From Bacillota bacterium (GTDB lineage: Bacteria; Bacillota_A; Clostridia; Lachnospirales; Lachnospiraceae), in assembly GCA_023407175.1 (NCBI GenBank), contig JAEYMU010000012.1:124001-188000 (forward strand): a DNA stretch of 64,000 nucleotides, given 5' to 3'. Position 1 is the stretch's first letter. The number at the start of each line of letters is the position of its first letter. Positions 16,258 through 23,593 of this stretch are shown here, one piece after another. The translations under genes were made by a program, and so were the position numbers. The notes below the pieces were generated by a model that was not told the origin of the DNA, did no database searches, and saw only the letters and a program-made list of their open reading frames with translations.

Positions 16258-17528
16258 CGTTTGGCTTTGCCTTCGCTTCTTTGTATTGTCTTAGGCTCTA
16301 CCAGCTTTACCTTAACGGACAGTCCAAGTGCTGCCTGAAGTACCTTGGAGATTTTCTGGGTCAGGCCCTCCAGCTGCTTGATTTCGTCGGAGAAGAAACG
16401 CTCCTCTACCTCTACCTGCACCTCAAGTATATCCAGATTATTAACACGGTCAACGATAAGCATATAGTGGGGACTGATTTCTCCCATTTCCAGTAAAGCA
16501 GCCTCTACCTGTGAAGGGAAGACATTTACACCGCGGATAATCAGCATGTCGTCGGAACGGCCCTTGAAGCGGCTGATACGCGCAAGAGTTCTGCCGCACT
16601 CGCATTTCTCATAGGTGATGCTTGTTAAATCCTTGGTTCTGTAACGGAATAAAGGAAGTGCTTCCTTGGTTATTGTAGTAAATACCAGCTCCCCTACTTC
16701 ACCCTCCCTACAAGGCTCAAGGGTCTCGGGATTGATAACTTCCGGTACAAAATGGTCCTCATATACATGAAGTCCCTGATGATACTCACAGTCGGCGGCA
16801 ACTCCGGGTCCTAATATTTCACTTAAGCCATAGATATCATAGGCATTAATCTTTAGTTTCTCTTCAATCTGCTTTCTCATATTCTCGGTCCAGGGCTCAG
16901 CCCCGCAGATGGCAGCCTTCAGATGGATTTTATCCAGCTTTCCGGCTTCCTCAAGAGTTTCCGCAATATGTAACAAATAGGAGGGCGTACAGGCAATTGC
17001 TGTTGCGCCAAAGTCCTCCATCATGGTAATCAGCTTCTGGGTATTACCGGTTGACATCGGAATAACGGTAGCGCCCAGGTTCTCCGCACCATAATGCAGA
17101 CCCAGACCTCCCGTAAATAATCCGTAGCCATAGGCCACCTGAATTTTATCATGAGGACCAACGCCTGCCATTGCAAGTACTCTGGCAACACATTCCTGCC
17201 ATATATCAATATCTTTACGGGTATAACCGACTACCGTAGCCTTTCCGGTTGTACCGGAGGAAGCATGGATTCTCACTACCTCGGACTGTGGTACCGCAAA
17301 TAATCCAAAGGGATAGTTATCCCTTAAATCGTTCTTGGTGGTAAAGGGGAGCTTGTTTAAATCATCAATACTGCCGATATCACCTGGCTCCAGTCCCATC
17401 TGCTGCATTTTCTTACGGTAAAATTCCACATTATGATAAACATGGCTAACCATTTTCTTCAGTCTGGCGCTTTGCAGAGTATGAAGCTCGTCCCGGCTCA
17501 TACACTCTTTTGTTTCATTCCATATCAT
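16230..17528 (-). CDS. paaK: Phenylacetate-CoA ligase family enzyme (second copy)
   Basis: A 432-residue AMP-forming arylacetate-CoA ligase. The ATP-binding P-loop is [16 protein letters not shown] at about 87-102, the adenylation motif is [10 protein letters not shown], and FRYRTKD and [17 protein letters not shown] are the usual later motifs. It likely activates phenylacetate, hydroxyphenylacetate or indoleacetate, or releases the acid from the CoA ester made by IorAB. The start overlaps the stop of the upstream ACT gene by four bases (ATGA). It is clearly paralogous to the ligase at 20480-21787. Its C-terminal codons lie in the 58-bp tandem repeat, so the end KRQLI may have been reshaped by the duplication. 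Confidence 0.92.
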   Translation of the reverse strand: MIWNETKECMSRDELHTLQSARLKKMVSHVYHNVEFYRKKMQQMGLEPGDIGSIDDLNKLPFTTKNDLRDNYPFGLFAVPQSEVVRIHASSGTTGKATVVGYTRKDIDIWQECVARVLAMAGVGPHDKIQVAYGYGLFTGGLGLHYGAENLGATVIPMSTGNTQKLITMMEDFGATAIACTPSYLLHIAETLEEAGKLDKIHLKAAICGAEPWTENMRKQIEEKLKINAYDIYGLSEILGPGVAADCEYHQGLHVYEDHFVPEVINPETLEPCREGEVGELVFTTITKEALPLFRYRTKDLTSITYEKCECGRTLARISRFKGRSDDMLIIRGVNVFPSQVEAALLEMGEISPHYMLIVDRVNNLDILEVQVEVEERFFSDEIKQLEGLTQKISKVLQAALGLSVKVKLVEPKTIQRSEGKAKRVIDKRQLI

Positions 17529-17950
17529 GGCAACATATCCTCCTGCTCTGCTACTATAAAGCCATTATTTTTCAATACGGCCGCCGTCTTTACCAAATCA
17601 TCCGTGTTTACTATCATGAGCGGCGCTTTACCATTTCGCAACACGATGGAATAGATATAATTGATCCCAAGCTGTGCCTCGGCAATCACATGCAGCATGT
17701 GGTCCAGTACTCCGGGCTTATCCTCCAGCTCTATCGCTACTGCTTCTGACATCTTTACGGCAAAGCCGTTTGCCGTCAGTAGTTCCTTTGCCCGCTCCGG
17801 CTGATCTACAACAATTCTTAAGATCGCAAATTCAGGGGTATCAAAGGAAGCGATGGCTCTAAGGTTAATCATATTATTCTTTAAAACAGTTGTTACACTT
17901 GCCAGACTGCCGATTTCATTCTGTACAAATACGGAAAGCTGCCTGATCAT
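17525..17950 (-). CDS. Tandem ACT-domain protein
   Basis: A 141-residue two-ACT protein, paralogous to the one at 15544-15990 (both open with the IRQLSVF/IKQLSVF strand and a short GSLASV/GRLERV turn). It probably senses an aromatic amino acid or acyl-CoA linked to the ligase. Start and stop fit tightly with the following paaK (4-base overlap). A MITE-like repeat lies in the 185-bp gap separating it from iorB upstream. Confidence 0.87.
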   Translation of the reverse strand: MIRQLSVFVQNEIGSLASVTTVLKNNMINLRAIASFDTPEFAILRIVVDQPERAKELLTANGFAVKMSEAVAIELEDKPGVLDHMLHVIAEAQLGINYIYSIVLRNGKAPLMIVNTDDLVKTAAVLKNNGFIVAEQEDMLP

Positions 17951-18006
17951 AATAAAAAACCCCCTTTTCCTAACAAGAACATGATATCTTGCATTATTTT
18001 ATAGCT

Positions 18007-18122
18007 ATGATGAAAGCGTCAAAAGGTGCTGCGCAGCTCCCGAATGCAATATATTGTTATTGTAAGCCAGCTTACATAACAATATATTGCATCCGGAAAG
18101 CACCATAGGTGCTTTAAATCAT
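18007..18122. repeat. MITE-like palindromic repeat, copy A
   Basis: A ~116-bp element, reverse-oriented relative to copy B at 22801-22934 and clearly homologous to it over about 100 bp. Its centre (18045-18091) is a long palindrome with arms GCAATATATTGTTA around GTAAGC/GCTTAC. Ends resemble ATGATGAAAGCGTCAAAAG and its complement, the right end being about 10 bp shorter than in copy B. It sits inside the ior-paaK operon, so it would be transcribed as a strong hairpin between iorB and the ACT gene. Confidence 0.8.
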
Positions 18123-18135
18123 AACGATTTGTGAA

Positions 18136-18708
18136 TTAGTGCAAATTATAGCCTGCCTCAAATGCCTTTTTATTAAGCTCAACCGTTTTAGACGGTACGG
18201 TCTTTTCAATTACTGTAAGCCAGTCTTCCCTGCTGAAGTTCATATGCTGGGCCGCAACCCCAAGCACAACAACATTAAACACCTTACTGTTGCCCAGCTT
18301 CTTGGCCTCTTCCATCGCATCCACCTTAAATACCCGATGTGCTTTTTCAAGCTCCTCCAGAATATCTTCCGGATATTTGGCAGCACCAATTACAACCGGC
18401 ATCGGATCGATTCTCTGATCATTTACTACGATAGCTCCTCCCTTTTTCAGAAAATGAGCATATCTTAACGCCTCCAGACGTTCAAAGGCGATTAAGACAT
18501 CCGCCTGGCCTTCCTCTACAATCGGTTCATTCACCTTATCGCCGTACCTTACAAAGGTTACCACACTACCGCCCCGCTGTGCCATCCCGTGCACCTCGGA
18601 AAGCTTTACATCATAGCCTGCGTGAATTGTCAGAGCTCCAAGTATCCGGCTGGTAAGCAGAGTTCCCTGGCCGCCCACACCAACAATCATAATATTCTTT
18701 GTCTCCAT
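18136..18708 (-). CDS. iorB: Indolepyruvate:ferredoxin oxidoreductase, beta subunit
   Basis: A 190-residue gamma-type 2-oxoacid oxidoreductase subunit that with IorA oxidatively decarboxylates aryl pyruvates (indolepyruvate, phenylpyruvate) to aryl-acetyl-CoA, reducing ferredoxin. The N-terminal GVGGQGTLLTSRILG motif and SEVHGMAQRGGSV are diagnostic. ATG at 18706-18708 follows GGAGGGG. It starts 11 nt after iorA ends. Together with the ligases it forms a route from aromatic amino acids (after transamination) to aryl acids with ATP gain. Confidence 0.95.
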   Translation of the reverse strand: METKNIMIVGVGGQGTLLTSRILGALTIHAGYDVKLSEVHGMAQRGGSVVTFVRYGDKVNEPIVEEGQADVLIAFERLEALRYAHFLKKGGAIVVNDQRIDPMPVVIGAAKYPEDILEELEKAHRVFKVDAMEEAKKLGNSKVFNVVVLGVAAQHMNFSREDWLTVIEKTVPSKTVELNKKAFEAGYNLH

Positions 18709-18719
18709 GGATGCCCCTC

Positions 18720-20462
18720 CTATCGTACCTGAACCGGTTTAATTGCACCAAACTTGCAAGCAGTCTCACAAAGACCGCAGCCGGTGCACATGGTATCATT
18801 AATCGTAATTGTTCCGTTTTCCTTCTTTGTGATTGCAGGACATCCCGGCTTCATACACATTCCGCACCGCTTGCAGGCCTCTGCATCAATACGGTACTGC
18901 TTGGTAACCGGAGCCTTATTTAACAATACACAGGGAGATTTCGTGATGATAACTGCCACCTCATCAAGTGCAGCTGCTTCCTTGACGGTCTTCTCCAGTG
19001 CTGTAACATCAAAGGCATTGATGACATAGACATGCTTTACTCCCACGGCCCTGCAAAGCTCCTCCAGATCAACAGCGTAGGTTGCTTCGCCCTTTAAGGT
19101 CTTTCCGGTGGCGGCATGGTCCTGATGACCTGTCATACCGGTAGTTGAATTATCAAGGATCATTACCGTTCCGGTGCCCTTGTTATATATCATATTAATC
19201 AGGGAATTAATACCGGTATGCATAAAGGTGGAATCGCCGATTACAGCCACCCAGTTCTTTATGTAATCCTTACCCTTGGCCTTTTCCATACCATGAAGGG
19301 AGGAAATGCTTGCTCCCATACAGACAGTGGTATCAACCACGCTGAGGGGAGCTACCGCTCCGAGGGTATAGCAGCCGATATCCCCCGCACCATGAATTTT
19401 CAATTTATTCAATACAGAATATACACTTCTGTGAGGACATCCCGGACATAAAATCGGAGGACGGTTCGGAACCTGGGCCGCCGAGATGGTCACCAGCTTC
19501 TCCCCGCCGATTGCCTTACGAAGCAGGTTAGCGGAGTATTCACCCTGGACCGTTAACATCTCTTTCCCAATTGCCTTAATTCCCCAGGATTTCACCTGTT
19601 CTTCGATAATTGGATCAAGCTCCTCTACAATATACAAGTTTTCAACACTTGCCGCGAAGTCCTCAATCAGTTTTCTGGGAAGTGGATTGACCAGTCCCAG
19701 CTTTAATACGGAAGCCTCAGGAAAGGCTTCCTTTACATACAAATAAGGAATACCTGAGGTTATAAAGCCAATTTTCTTATCGTTATACTCAACCTTATTA
19801 ATCGGAAAATCACAGCCATCCTGCATAAGAGCTGCTTCCCTGCTTTCTACTACCAGATGGCGCCCCTTTGCATTGCCGGGCATCATAACATTCTTGGCAA
19901 TATCCCTGACGTAGGGCCTGTCCTCTTTTTCAACCCTGTCGTTCAGCTCAACCATGCCCTGGGAATGGGAAAGTCTCGTTGTCGATCTTACGATTACCGG
20001 AGTATCATATTTTTCGCTTAAGTCAAATGCAAATTTAACAAATTCCTTCGCCTCATTACTGTCCGAGGGCTCGATTACCGGTACCTTGGCGGCTCTTGCC
20101 ACCGCCCTTGTATCCTGCTCGTTCTGCGAGCTGTAGAGACCGGGATCATCTGCAACAATTGCCACCAGACCACCGGTAACTCCAATATAGGATACCGTAA
20201 ACAGGGGATCGGCTGCCACATTGAGGCCTACATGCTTCATGGAGGCAAGTGCCCTTACCCCGCTGATGGAGGCTCCGATTGCCACCTCCATAGCCACCTT
20301 CTCATTGGGCGACCACTCCGAATATATCTCATCATATTTTACAATATTTTCACTGATTTCTGTGCTTGGTGTACCCGGATATGCTGCTGATACCTTACAG
20401 CCGGCTTCATAGGCTCCGCGGGCAAATGCTTCATTTCCAAGCATAATTTCTTTTTCTGCCAC
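18720..20462 (-). CDS. iorA: Indolepyruvate:ferredoxin oxidoreductase, alpha subunit
   Basis: A 580-residue subunit carrying the pyrimidine domain, the TPP-binding domain (GDIGCYTLG; GDSTFMHTGINSL near 400) and a C-terminal 2[4Fe-4S] ferredoxin domain with CKRCGMCMKPGC and CTGCGLCETAC. Length is near the family's usual ~580-600. The start is GTG at 20460-20462, preceded by AGGAGTC. It lies between the first paaK (17-nt gap) and iorB. The enzyme is oxygen-sensitive and fits a fermentative, amino-acid-using anaerobe. Confidence 0.95.
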   Translation of the reverse strand: MAEKEIMLGNEAFARGAYEAGCKVSAAYPGTPSTEISENIVKYDEIYSEWSPNEKVAMEVAIGASISGVRALASMKHVGLNVAADPLFTVSYIGVTGGLVAIVADDPGLYSSQNEQDTRAVARAAKVPVIEPSDSNEAKEFVKFAFDLSEKYDTPVIVRSTTRLSHSQGMVELNDRVEKEDRPYVRDIAKNVMMPGNAKGRHLVVESREAALMQDGCDFPINKVEYNDKKIGFITSGIPYLYVKEAFPEASVLKLGLVNPLPRKLIEDFAASVENLYIVEELDPIIEEQVKSWGIKAIGKEMLTVQGEYSANLLRKAIGGEKLVTISAAQVPNRPPILCPGCPHRSVYSVLNKLKIHGAGDIGCYTLGAVAPLSVVDTTVCMGASISSLHGMEKAKGKDYIKNWVAVIGDSTFMHTGINSLINMIYNKGTGTVMILDNSTTGMTGHQDHAATGKTLKGEATYAVDLEELCRAVGVKHVYVINAFDVTALEKTVKEAAALDEVAVIITKSPCVLLNKAPVTKQYRIDAEACKRCGMCMKPGCPAITKKENGTITINDTMCTGCGLCETACKFGAIKPVQVR

Positions 20463-20479
20463 TGTTTTAAGACTCCTTT

Positions 20480-21787
20480 CTATAAATCCTTGCGTACATC
20501 GGTAACTCTTTTTGCTTTTCCTTCAAAACGCTGTAAACTTCTTGGTGCAACTAATTTTATCATAGCATCAAGTCCTAATACAACCCTTAAGCTGGATTTA
20601 ATTTTATGCTCCAGTTCACCCAGTTTCGCATAGGAATCAAGCAAGGATTCATCCGCCAGCTCTACCTTGATTTCCATAGTATCCAGATGGTTTTTCCGGT
20701 CTACCAGAATTTCATAATGGGCACCGATTTCCGGCACCTTTAAGAGAACCTCTTCAATCTGGGTCGGGAATACATTGACACCTCGAATGATCAGCATATC
20801 ATCCGAGCGTCCCGAAAGATTTTCCATTCTTACCGTAGTTCTTCCGCATTTACAGGGCTCATACATGAGTCTTGAAATATCCTTTGTACGATAACGGATG
20901 AGTGGAAGGGCCTCCTTAGTGATACAGGAAATTACCAGTTCACCCTTGGAGCCGGGAGGCAGAACCTCTCCGGTCTCCGGATCAATAATCTCCGGAATAA
21001 AATGGTCCTCATTGATATGCATTCCGCAAAGCTCCAGACATTCGCCGGAAACTCCGGGGCCGATTAATTCGCTCATTCCATAGTTCTGGGTAACCTTCAT
21101 ATCAGGTCCCCACAGCTTGTACATCTCCTGACGCATGGGCTCGGTCATACCTTCCCCGCCAAACAGGCCGATTCTGACCTTAAGGTCCTTTGCCGGGTCC
21201 AGTCCCATCTGTCTTATCGCTTCACCGATATGTAATGCATAGGAGGGCGTAGCCACCAGAAGAGTGGTCTCAAAGTCCTGCATATACATGATTTGCTTCT
21301 GCGTATTTCCGGAGGAGGTAGGCGCTACCGCTGCTCCGATATTCTCCAATCCGAAATGCAATCCAAGGGCTCCTGTGAACATGCCATAGCCAAAACAGAT
21401 CTGAGCTACATCCTCCTCAGTTGCACCGCCCATACAGGCAATCCTTGAAACACATTCCGTCCATATGCTCATGTCCTTTCTGGTATAACCGACTACTGTG
21501 GGCTTGCCGGTGGTACCGGAAGAGGCATGGATTCTCACCAGGTCCTTCTTAGGTACTGTAAATAACCCAAAGGGGTAATTATCCCGCAGATCCTTTTTAT
21601 TGGTAAAGGGAAGCCTTTTCAAATCCTCAAGGCTCTTTATATCCTCCGGCTTGATACCGGCATCGATCATTTTCTGACGGTAGGCAGGTACTTTTTCATA
21701 TACTCTGCTTACGGTTTCCTTAAGCCTGCTTAACTGCAGTTCCTCCATTTCCTCCCTTGAGAGAGTTTCTTCCTTTGCCCAAATCAT
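20480..21787 (-). CDS. paaK: Phenylacetate-CoA ligase family enzyme (first copy)
   Basis: A 435-residue AMP-forming arylacetate-CoA ligase and first gene of the operon. Motifs include [16 protein letters not shown] near 87-102, YGMSELIGPGVSGEC, IRYRTKD and [17 protein letters not shown]. It shares long identical blocks with the copy at 16230, for example [13 protein letters not shown] at 21785-21787 has GAGGAGGC upstream. Two paralogues in one operon suggest different acyl substrates or a heteromeric complex; sequence alone does not decide. Confidence 0.93.
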   Translation of the reverse strand: MIWAKEETLSREEMEELQLSRLKETVSRVYEKVPAYRQKMIDAGIKPEDIKSLEDLKRLPFTNKKDLRDNYPFGLFTVPKKDLVRIHASSGTTGKPTVVGYTRKDMSIWTECVSRIACMGGATEEDVAQICFGYGMFTGALGLHFGLENIGAAVAPTSSGNTQKQIMYMQDFETTLLVATPSYALHIGEAIRQMGLDPAKDLKVRIGLFGGEGMTEPMRQEMYKLWGPDMKVTQNYGMSELIGPGVSGECLELCGMHINEDHFIPEIIDPETGEVLPPGSKGELVISCITKEALPLIRYRTKDISRLMYEPCKCGRTTVRMENLSGRSDDMLIIRGVNVFPTQIEEVLLKVPEIGAHYEILVDRKNHLDTMEIKVELADESLLDSYAKLGELEHKIKSSLRVVLGLDAMIKLVAPRSLQRFEGKAKRVTDVRKDL

Positions 21788-21807
21788 AATAAGCCTCCTC
21801 TTCCTTC

Positions 21808-21824
21808 AGGAGGCTCTGCCTCCT
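21808..21824. promoter_or_regulatory. Hairpin holding a decoy Shine-Dalgarno ahead of paaK
   Basis: AGGAGGC-TCT-GCCTCCT is a perfect 7-bp stem just upstream of the true site (GAGGAGGC) of the first paaK. On the minus-strand mRNA both arms carry SD-like or anti-SD sequence, so the hairpin could compete with or shield the real site. Inferred. Confidence 0.35.
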
Positions 21825-21870
21825 TGTATAATATGGTAAATTGCTTTTTATTTTCACACTGCGCACTAAT

Positions 21871-21922
21871 AGAAGCTGTCTCAAGGGCTCTTCTTGAAGA
21901 ACCGCCTATTGAGTCAGCTTCT
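21871..21922. repeat. Inverted repeat in the paaK-ior leader
   Basis: Arms AGAAGCTGTCTCAA (21871-21884) and TTGAGTCAGCTTCT (21909-21922) match in 13 of 14 positions; the loop contains a further TTCTTGAAGAA palindrome. No T-run follows on either strand, so it is not an obvious terminator. It may be a leader structure or a small MITE remnant. Confidence 0.6.
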
Positions 21923-21959
21923 TATAAAACATTATGACAGACAGCTTTATTTCTTTGTC

Positions 21960-21977
21960 GCTTTAACGTCTTAAAGC
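21960..21977. promoter_or_regulatory. Candidate operator at the paaK-ior start site
   Basis: A perfect inverted repeat GCTTTAA-CGTC-TTAAAGC begins one base after the -10 box, where transcription should start. Its position fits a repressor site; no regulator gene in the window is an obvious partner. Confidence 0.45.
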
Positions 21978-21978
21978 A

Positions 21979-22007
21979 ATAATAACAAAGTGATAATTTT
22001 TTGTCAA
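21979..22007 (-). promoter_or_regulatory. Sigma-A promoter of the paaK-ior operon
   Basis: Minus-strand TTGACA (22002-22007), 17 bp, TATTAT (21979-21984). The predicted transcript has a leader of about 180 nt containing two hairpins. Confidence 0.65.
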
Positions 22008-22094
22008 TACATATTTGTTAAAACAAATAAAAAGGGCTGAAAAAAGCAAATTTTCTTGGGCGTTATTACCAATTCCTCTTATGTTATTTGTTTC

Positions 22095-22382
22095 TCAATT
22101 AAAACCGAGATACATCACTCTAAGCAGTACCACGAAATAGATTATCGCTGTTAAAGGTAAAATAACCGCAAATTTCATATGCTTTGTTTTGTGGCGCAGC
22201 AGATACATTCCAAGCGAAGCACCAATTCCCCCGCCAAGGCAGGCAACGGTTAACAGGGTTCTCTCCGGTATCCTCCATGCTCTTTTTACAGCTCTTCTCT
22301 TATCCATTCCCATTAAAATAAAGCCAAGAATGCTCATCACTGCCAGATAACCTGCTATGATATATTCAAGCTCCTGAAACAA
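22095..22382 (-). CDS. DUF1294 small membrane protein
   Basis: A 95-residue membrane protein of the DUF1294 family: MGMDKRRAVKRAWRIPERTL, followed by a GGGIGASLGMYLLRHKTKH segment, then a C-terminal membrane helix, matches the family pattern. About three hydrophobic segments are seen. The function of the family is unknown. The start is TTG at 22380-22382 behind GGGGGG with 8-nt spacing; no ATG gives the full N-terminal helix. It follows the Dabb gene at a distance of about 90 bp on the same strand. Confidence 0.8.
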   Translation of the reverse strand: MFQELEYIIAGYLAVMSILGFILMGMDKRRAVKRAWRIPERTLLTVACLGGGIGASLGMYLLRHKTKHMKFAVILPLTAIIYFVVLLRVMYLGFN

Positions 22383-22471
22383 CTTCTGATCCCCCCTAGA
22401 TAGCCTGATTTATGATTTTCCCGCTGATTATTTCCCAACTGTGAATTATTGCTTTGGGAACTATCGGAGGG

Positions 22472-22780
22472 TTATTCCTCTATTAATAAATCGATGCATC
22501 TGCGGTTTGTAACAAAGGGCTTTACAAAATTACTTCCCACCCTTACATGCTCCGGATGAACAACATATGCCTTCAGAGCTTCTTCAGTCTCAAAGGTGCT
22601 GTCTAGTAAAAGATCGGCGTCCGAGGAAGAAAGCGGCTTATAATTTAATTGCAGGGATACAATTCCGGGGATCAAATCCTTCAGGGCTTCCAGCTCCCTC
22701 TTCATATTCAACGCAATCTTCTGGCTCTCCTCCCCGGATAACCCTTCTGCATAATTCCAGGCTACAATATGTCTTACCAT
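22472..22780 (-). CDS. Dabb (stress-responsive A/B barrel) domain protein
   Basis: A 102-residue single-domain protein of the Dabb ferredoxin-like fold. It begins MVRHIVAWNY, has the STFETEEALKAYVVHPEH motif in the second half, and ends with the conserved RRCIDLLIEE strand. Members dimerise; most have no known biochemical role. ATG at 22778-22780 follows AGGAGG with a spacing of 8 nt. Upstream lies the MITE-like copy B, which begins 20 bp from the start codon and so must contain or border its promoter. Confidence 0.85.
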   Translation of the reverse strand: MVRHIVAWNYAEGLSGEESQKIALNMKRELEALKDLIPGIVSLQLNYKPLSSSDADLLLDSTFETEEALKAYVVHPEHVRVGSNFVKPFVTNRRCIDLLIEE

Positions 22781-22800
22781 GATCAAATCCTCCTTAATGA

Positions 22801-22934
22801 ATGATATGATTAAAGCATCAAAAGCACCGTAGGTGCTTTCCGGATGCAATATATTATTATGCAAGCCGGCTTGCAATAACAATATATTGTATTCGGAAGC
22901 TGCGCAGCATCTTTTGACGCTTTCATTATATCAT
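22801..22934. repeat. MITE-like palindromic repeat, copy B
   Basis: A 134-bp element with 24-bp terminal inverted repeats matching at 21 of 24 positions (left 22801-22824, right 22911-22934; right end GACGCTTTCATTATATCAT). The interior holds GCACCGTAGGTGC and the central AATATATT palindrome around GCAAGCCGGCTTGC. It is homologous to copy A in opposite orientation. No coding capacity is present, so any mobility would need a transposase supplied elsewhere. Confidence 0.8.
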
Positions 22935-23022
22935 GAATATAAAGCGTATTCATGATCTTTTGCTCCACTCGCATACTGCAAGCAAGCTTGCATATGCTCA
23001 TTACGCTTTCATTATATCATAA
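22935..23022. repeat. Hairpin cluster next to MITE-like copy B
   Basis: ATGAATA/TATTCAT and TGCAAGC/GCTTGCA hairpins, followed by a second exact 18-bp copy (23003-23020) of the copy B right-end sequence (first at 22917-22934). This looks like a nested or partly duplicated element. Confidence 0.6.
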
Positions 23023-23042
23023 CTTAACCTTTGGACAATATC

Positions 23043-23087
23043 AAGAAGCACATTGCCAAAACTAATTCCTCGTGCAATGTGCTTCTT
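23043..23087. terminator. Hairpin after the chemosensory operon
   Basis: Perfect 13-bp arms AAGAAGCACATTG and CAATGTGCTTCTT with a 19-nt loop, about 40 bp past the response-regulator stop. The minus-strand T-tract is poor, so efficiency is uncertain. Confidence 0.5.
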
Positions 23088-23125
23088 TAAAAAATCCAGT
23101 GCATGGCTGTTCAAACAGAGCATAG

Positions 23126-23536
23126 CTATGCCTGCTGTATCCCATCAATCAATCCCAGCTTCATCAAAACCTCAATGAATTTCTCAGTATTAATTGGCTT
23201 TGCCGCATAGGCATCACAGCCGATGTCAAAAGCATTCTGGACAAACTGTGTCTCGGCCAACGCAGTTGTCATGATGATTTTTGATCTTTTCTCGGGAAGT
23301 ATTCCCTTCTGAGTCTCCAGGTCCTTGATGTGCTTAAGAACCTTCACCCCGTCAACCTTTGGCATCATAATATCAAGGCAGATAAGATCATAGGGCTTAT
23401 TTTCCTTCAGGGATATTAAAAATGCATCCAGGGCTTCCAAACCGTCTACCACCAAATCGCATTCTCCATAATTGGAAAGGAATTTAAATAGAAACTTTCT
23501 GCTGGTCAAATCATCCTCTGCAATTAATATTCTCAT
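23126..23536 (-). CDS. Stand-alone response regulator receiver
   Basis: A 136-residue CheY-like receiver without an output domain. Acidic pocket Glu/Asp lie in LIAEDD, the phospho-acceptor Asp in LDIMMPKVDG, and the conserved Lys in YAAKPI. ATG at 23534-23536 follows GGAGG. It lies 57 bp after the hybrid kinase and is the last gene of the chemosensory operon, so it is a likely phosphoryl partner of that kinase or of CheA. It replaces the usual S/T before the switch helix with TT (MTTALAE). Confidence 0.9.
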   Translation of the reverse strand: MRILIAEDDLTSRKFLFKFLSNYGECDLVVDGLEALDAFLISLKENKPYDLICLDIMMPKVDGVKVLKHIKDLETQKGILPEKRSKIIMTTALAETQFVQNAFDIGCDAYAAKPINTEKFIEVLMKLGLIDGIQQA

Positions 23537-23593
23537 ACAAATCCTCCATTCTGCCACAACCCTGCAAATTTGAGCTGTAACGTCTACCCAATC

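Noticed and set aside
21871..21922. Inverted repeat considered as a T-box or other riboswitch terminator
   Set aside because: No T-box sequence, no specifier-loop pattern and no T-tract after the stem.
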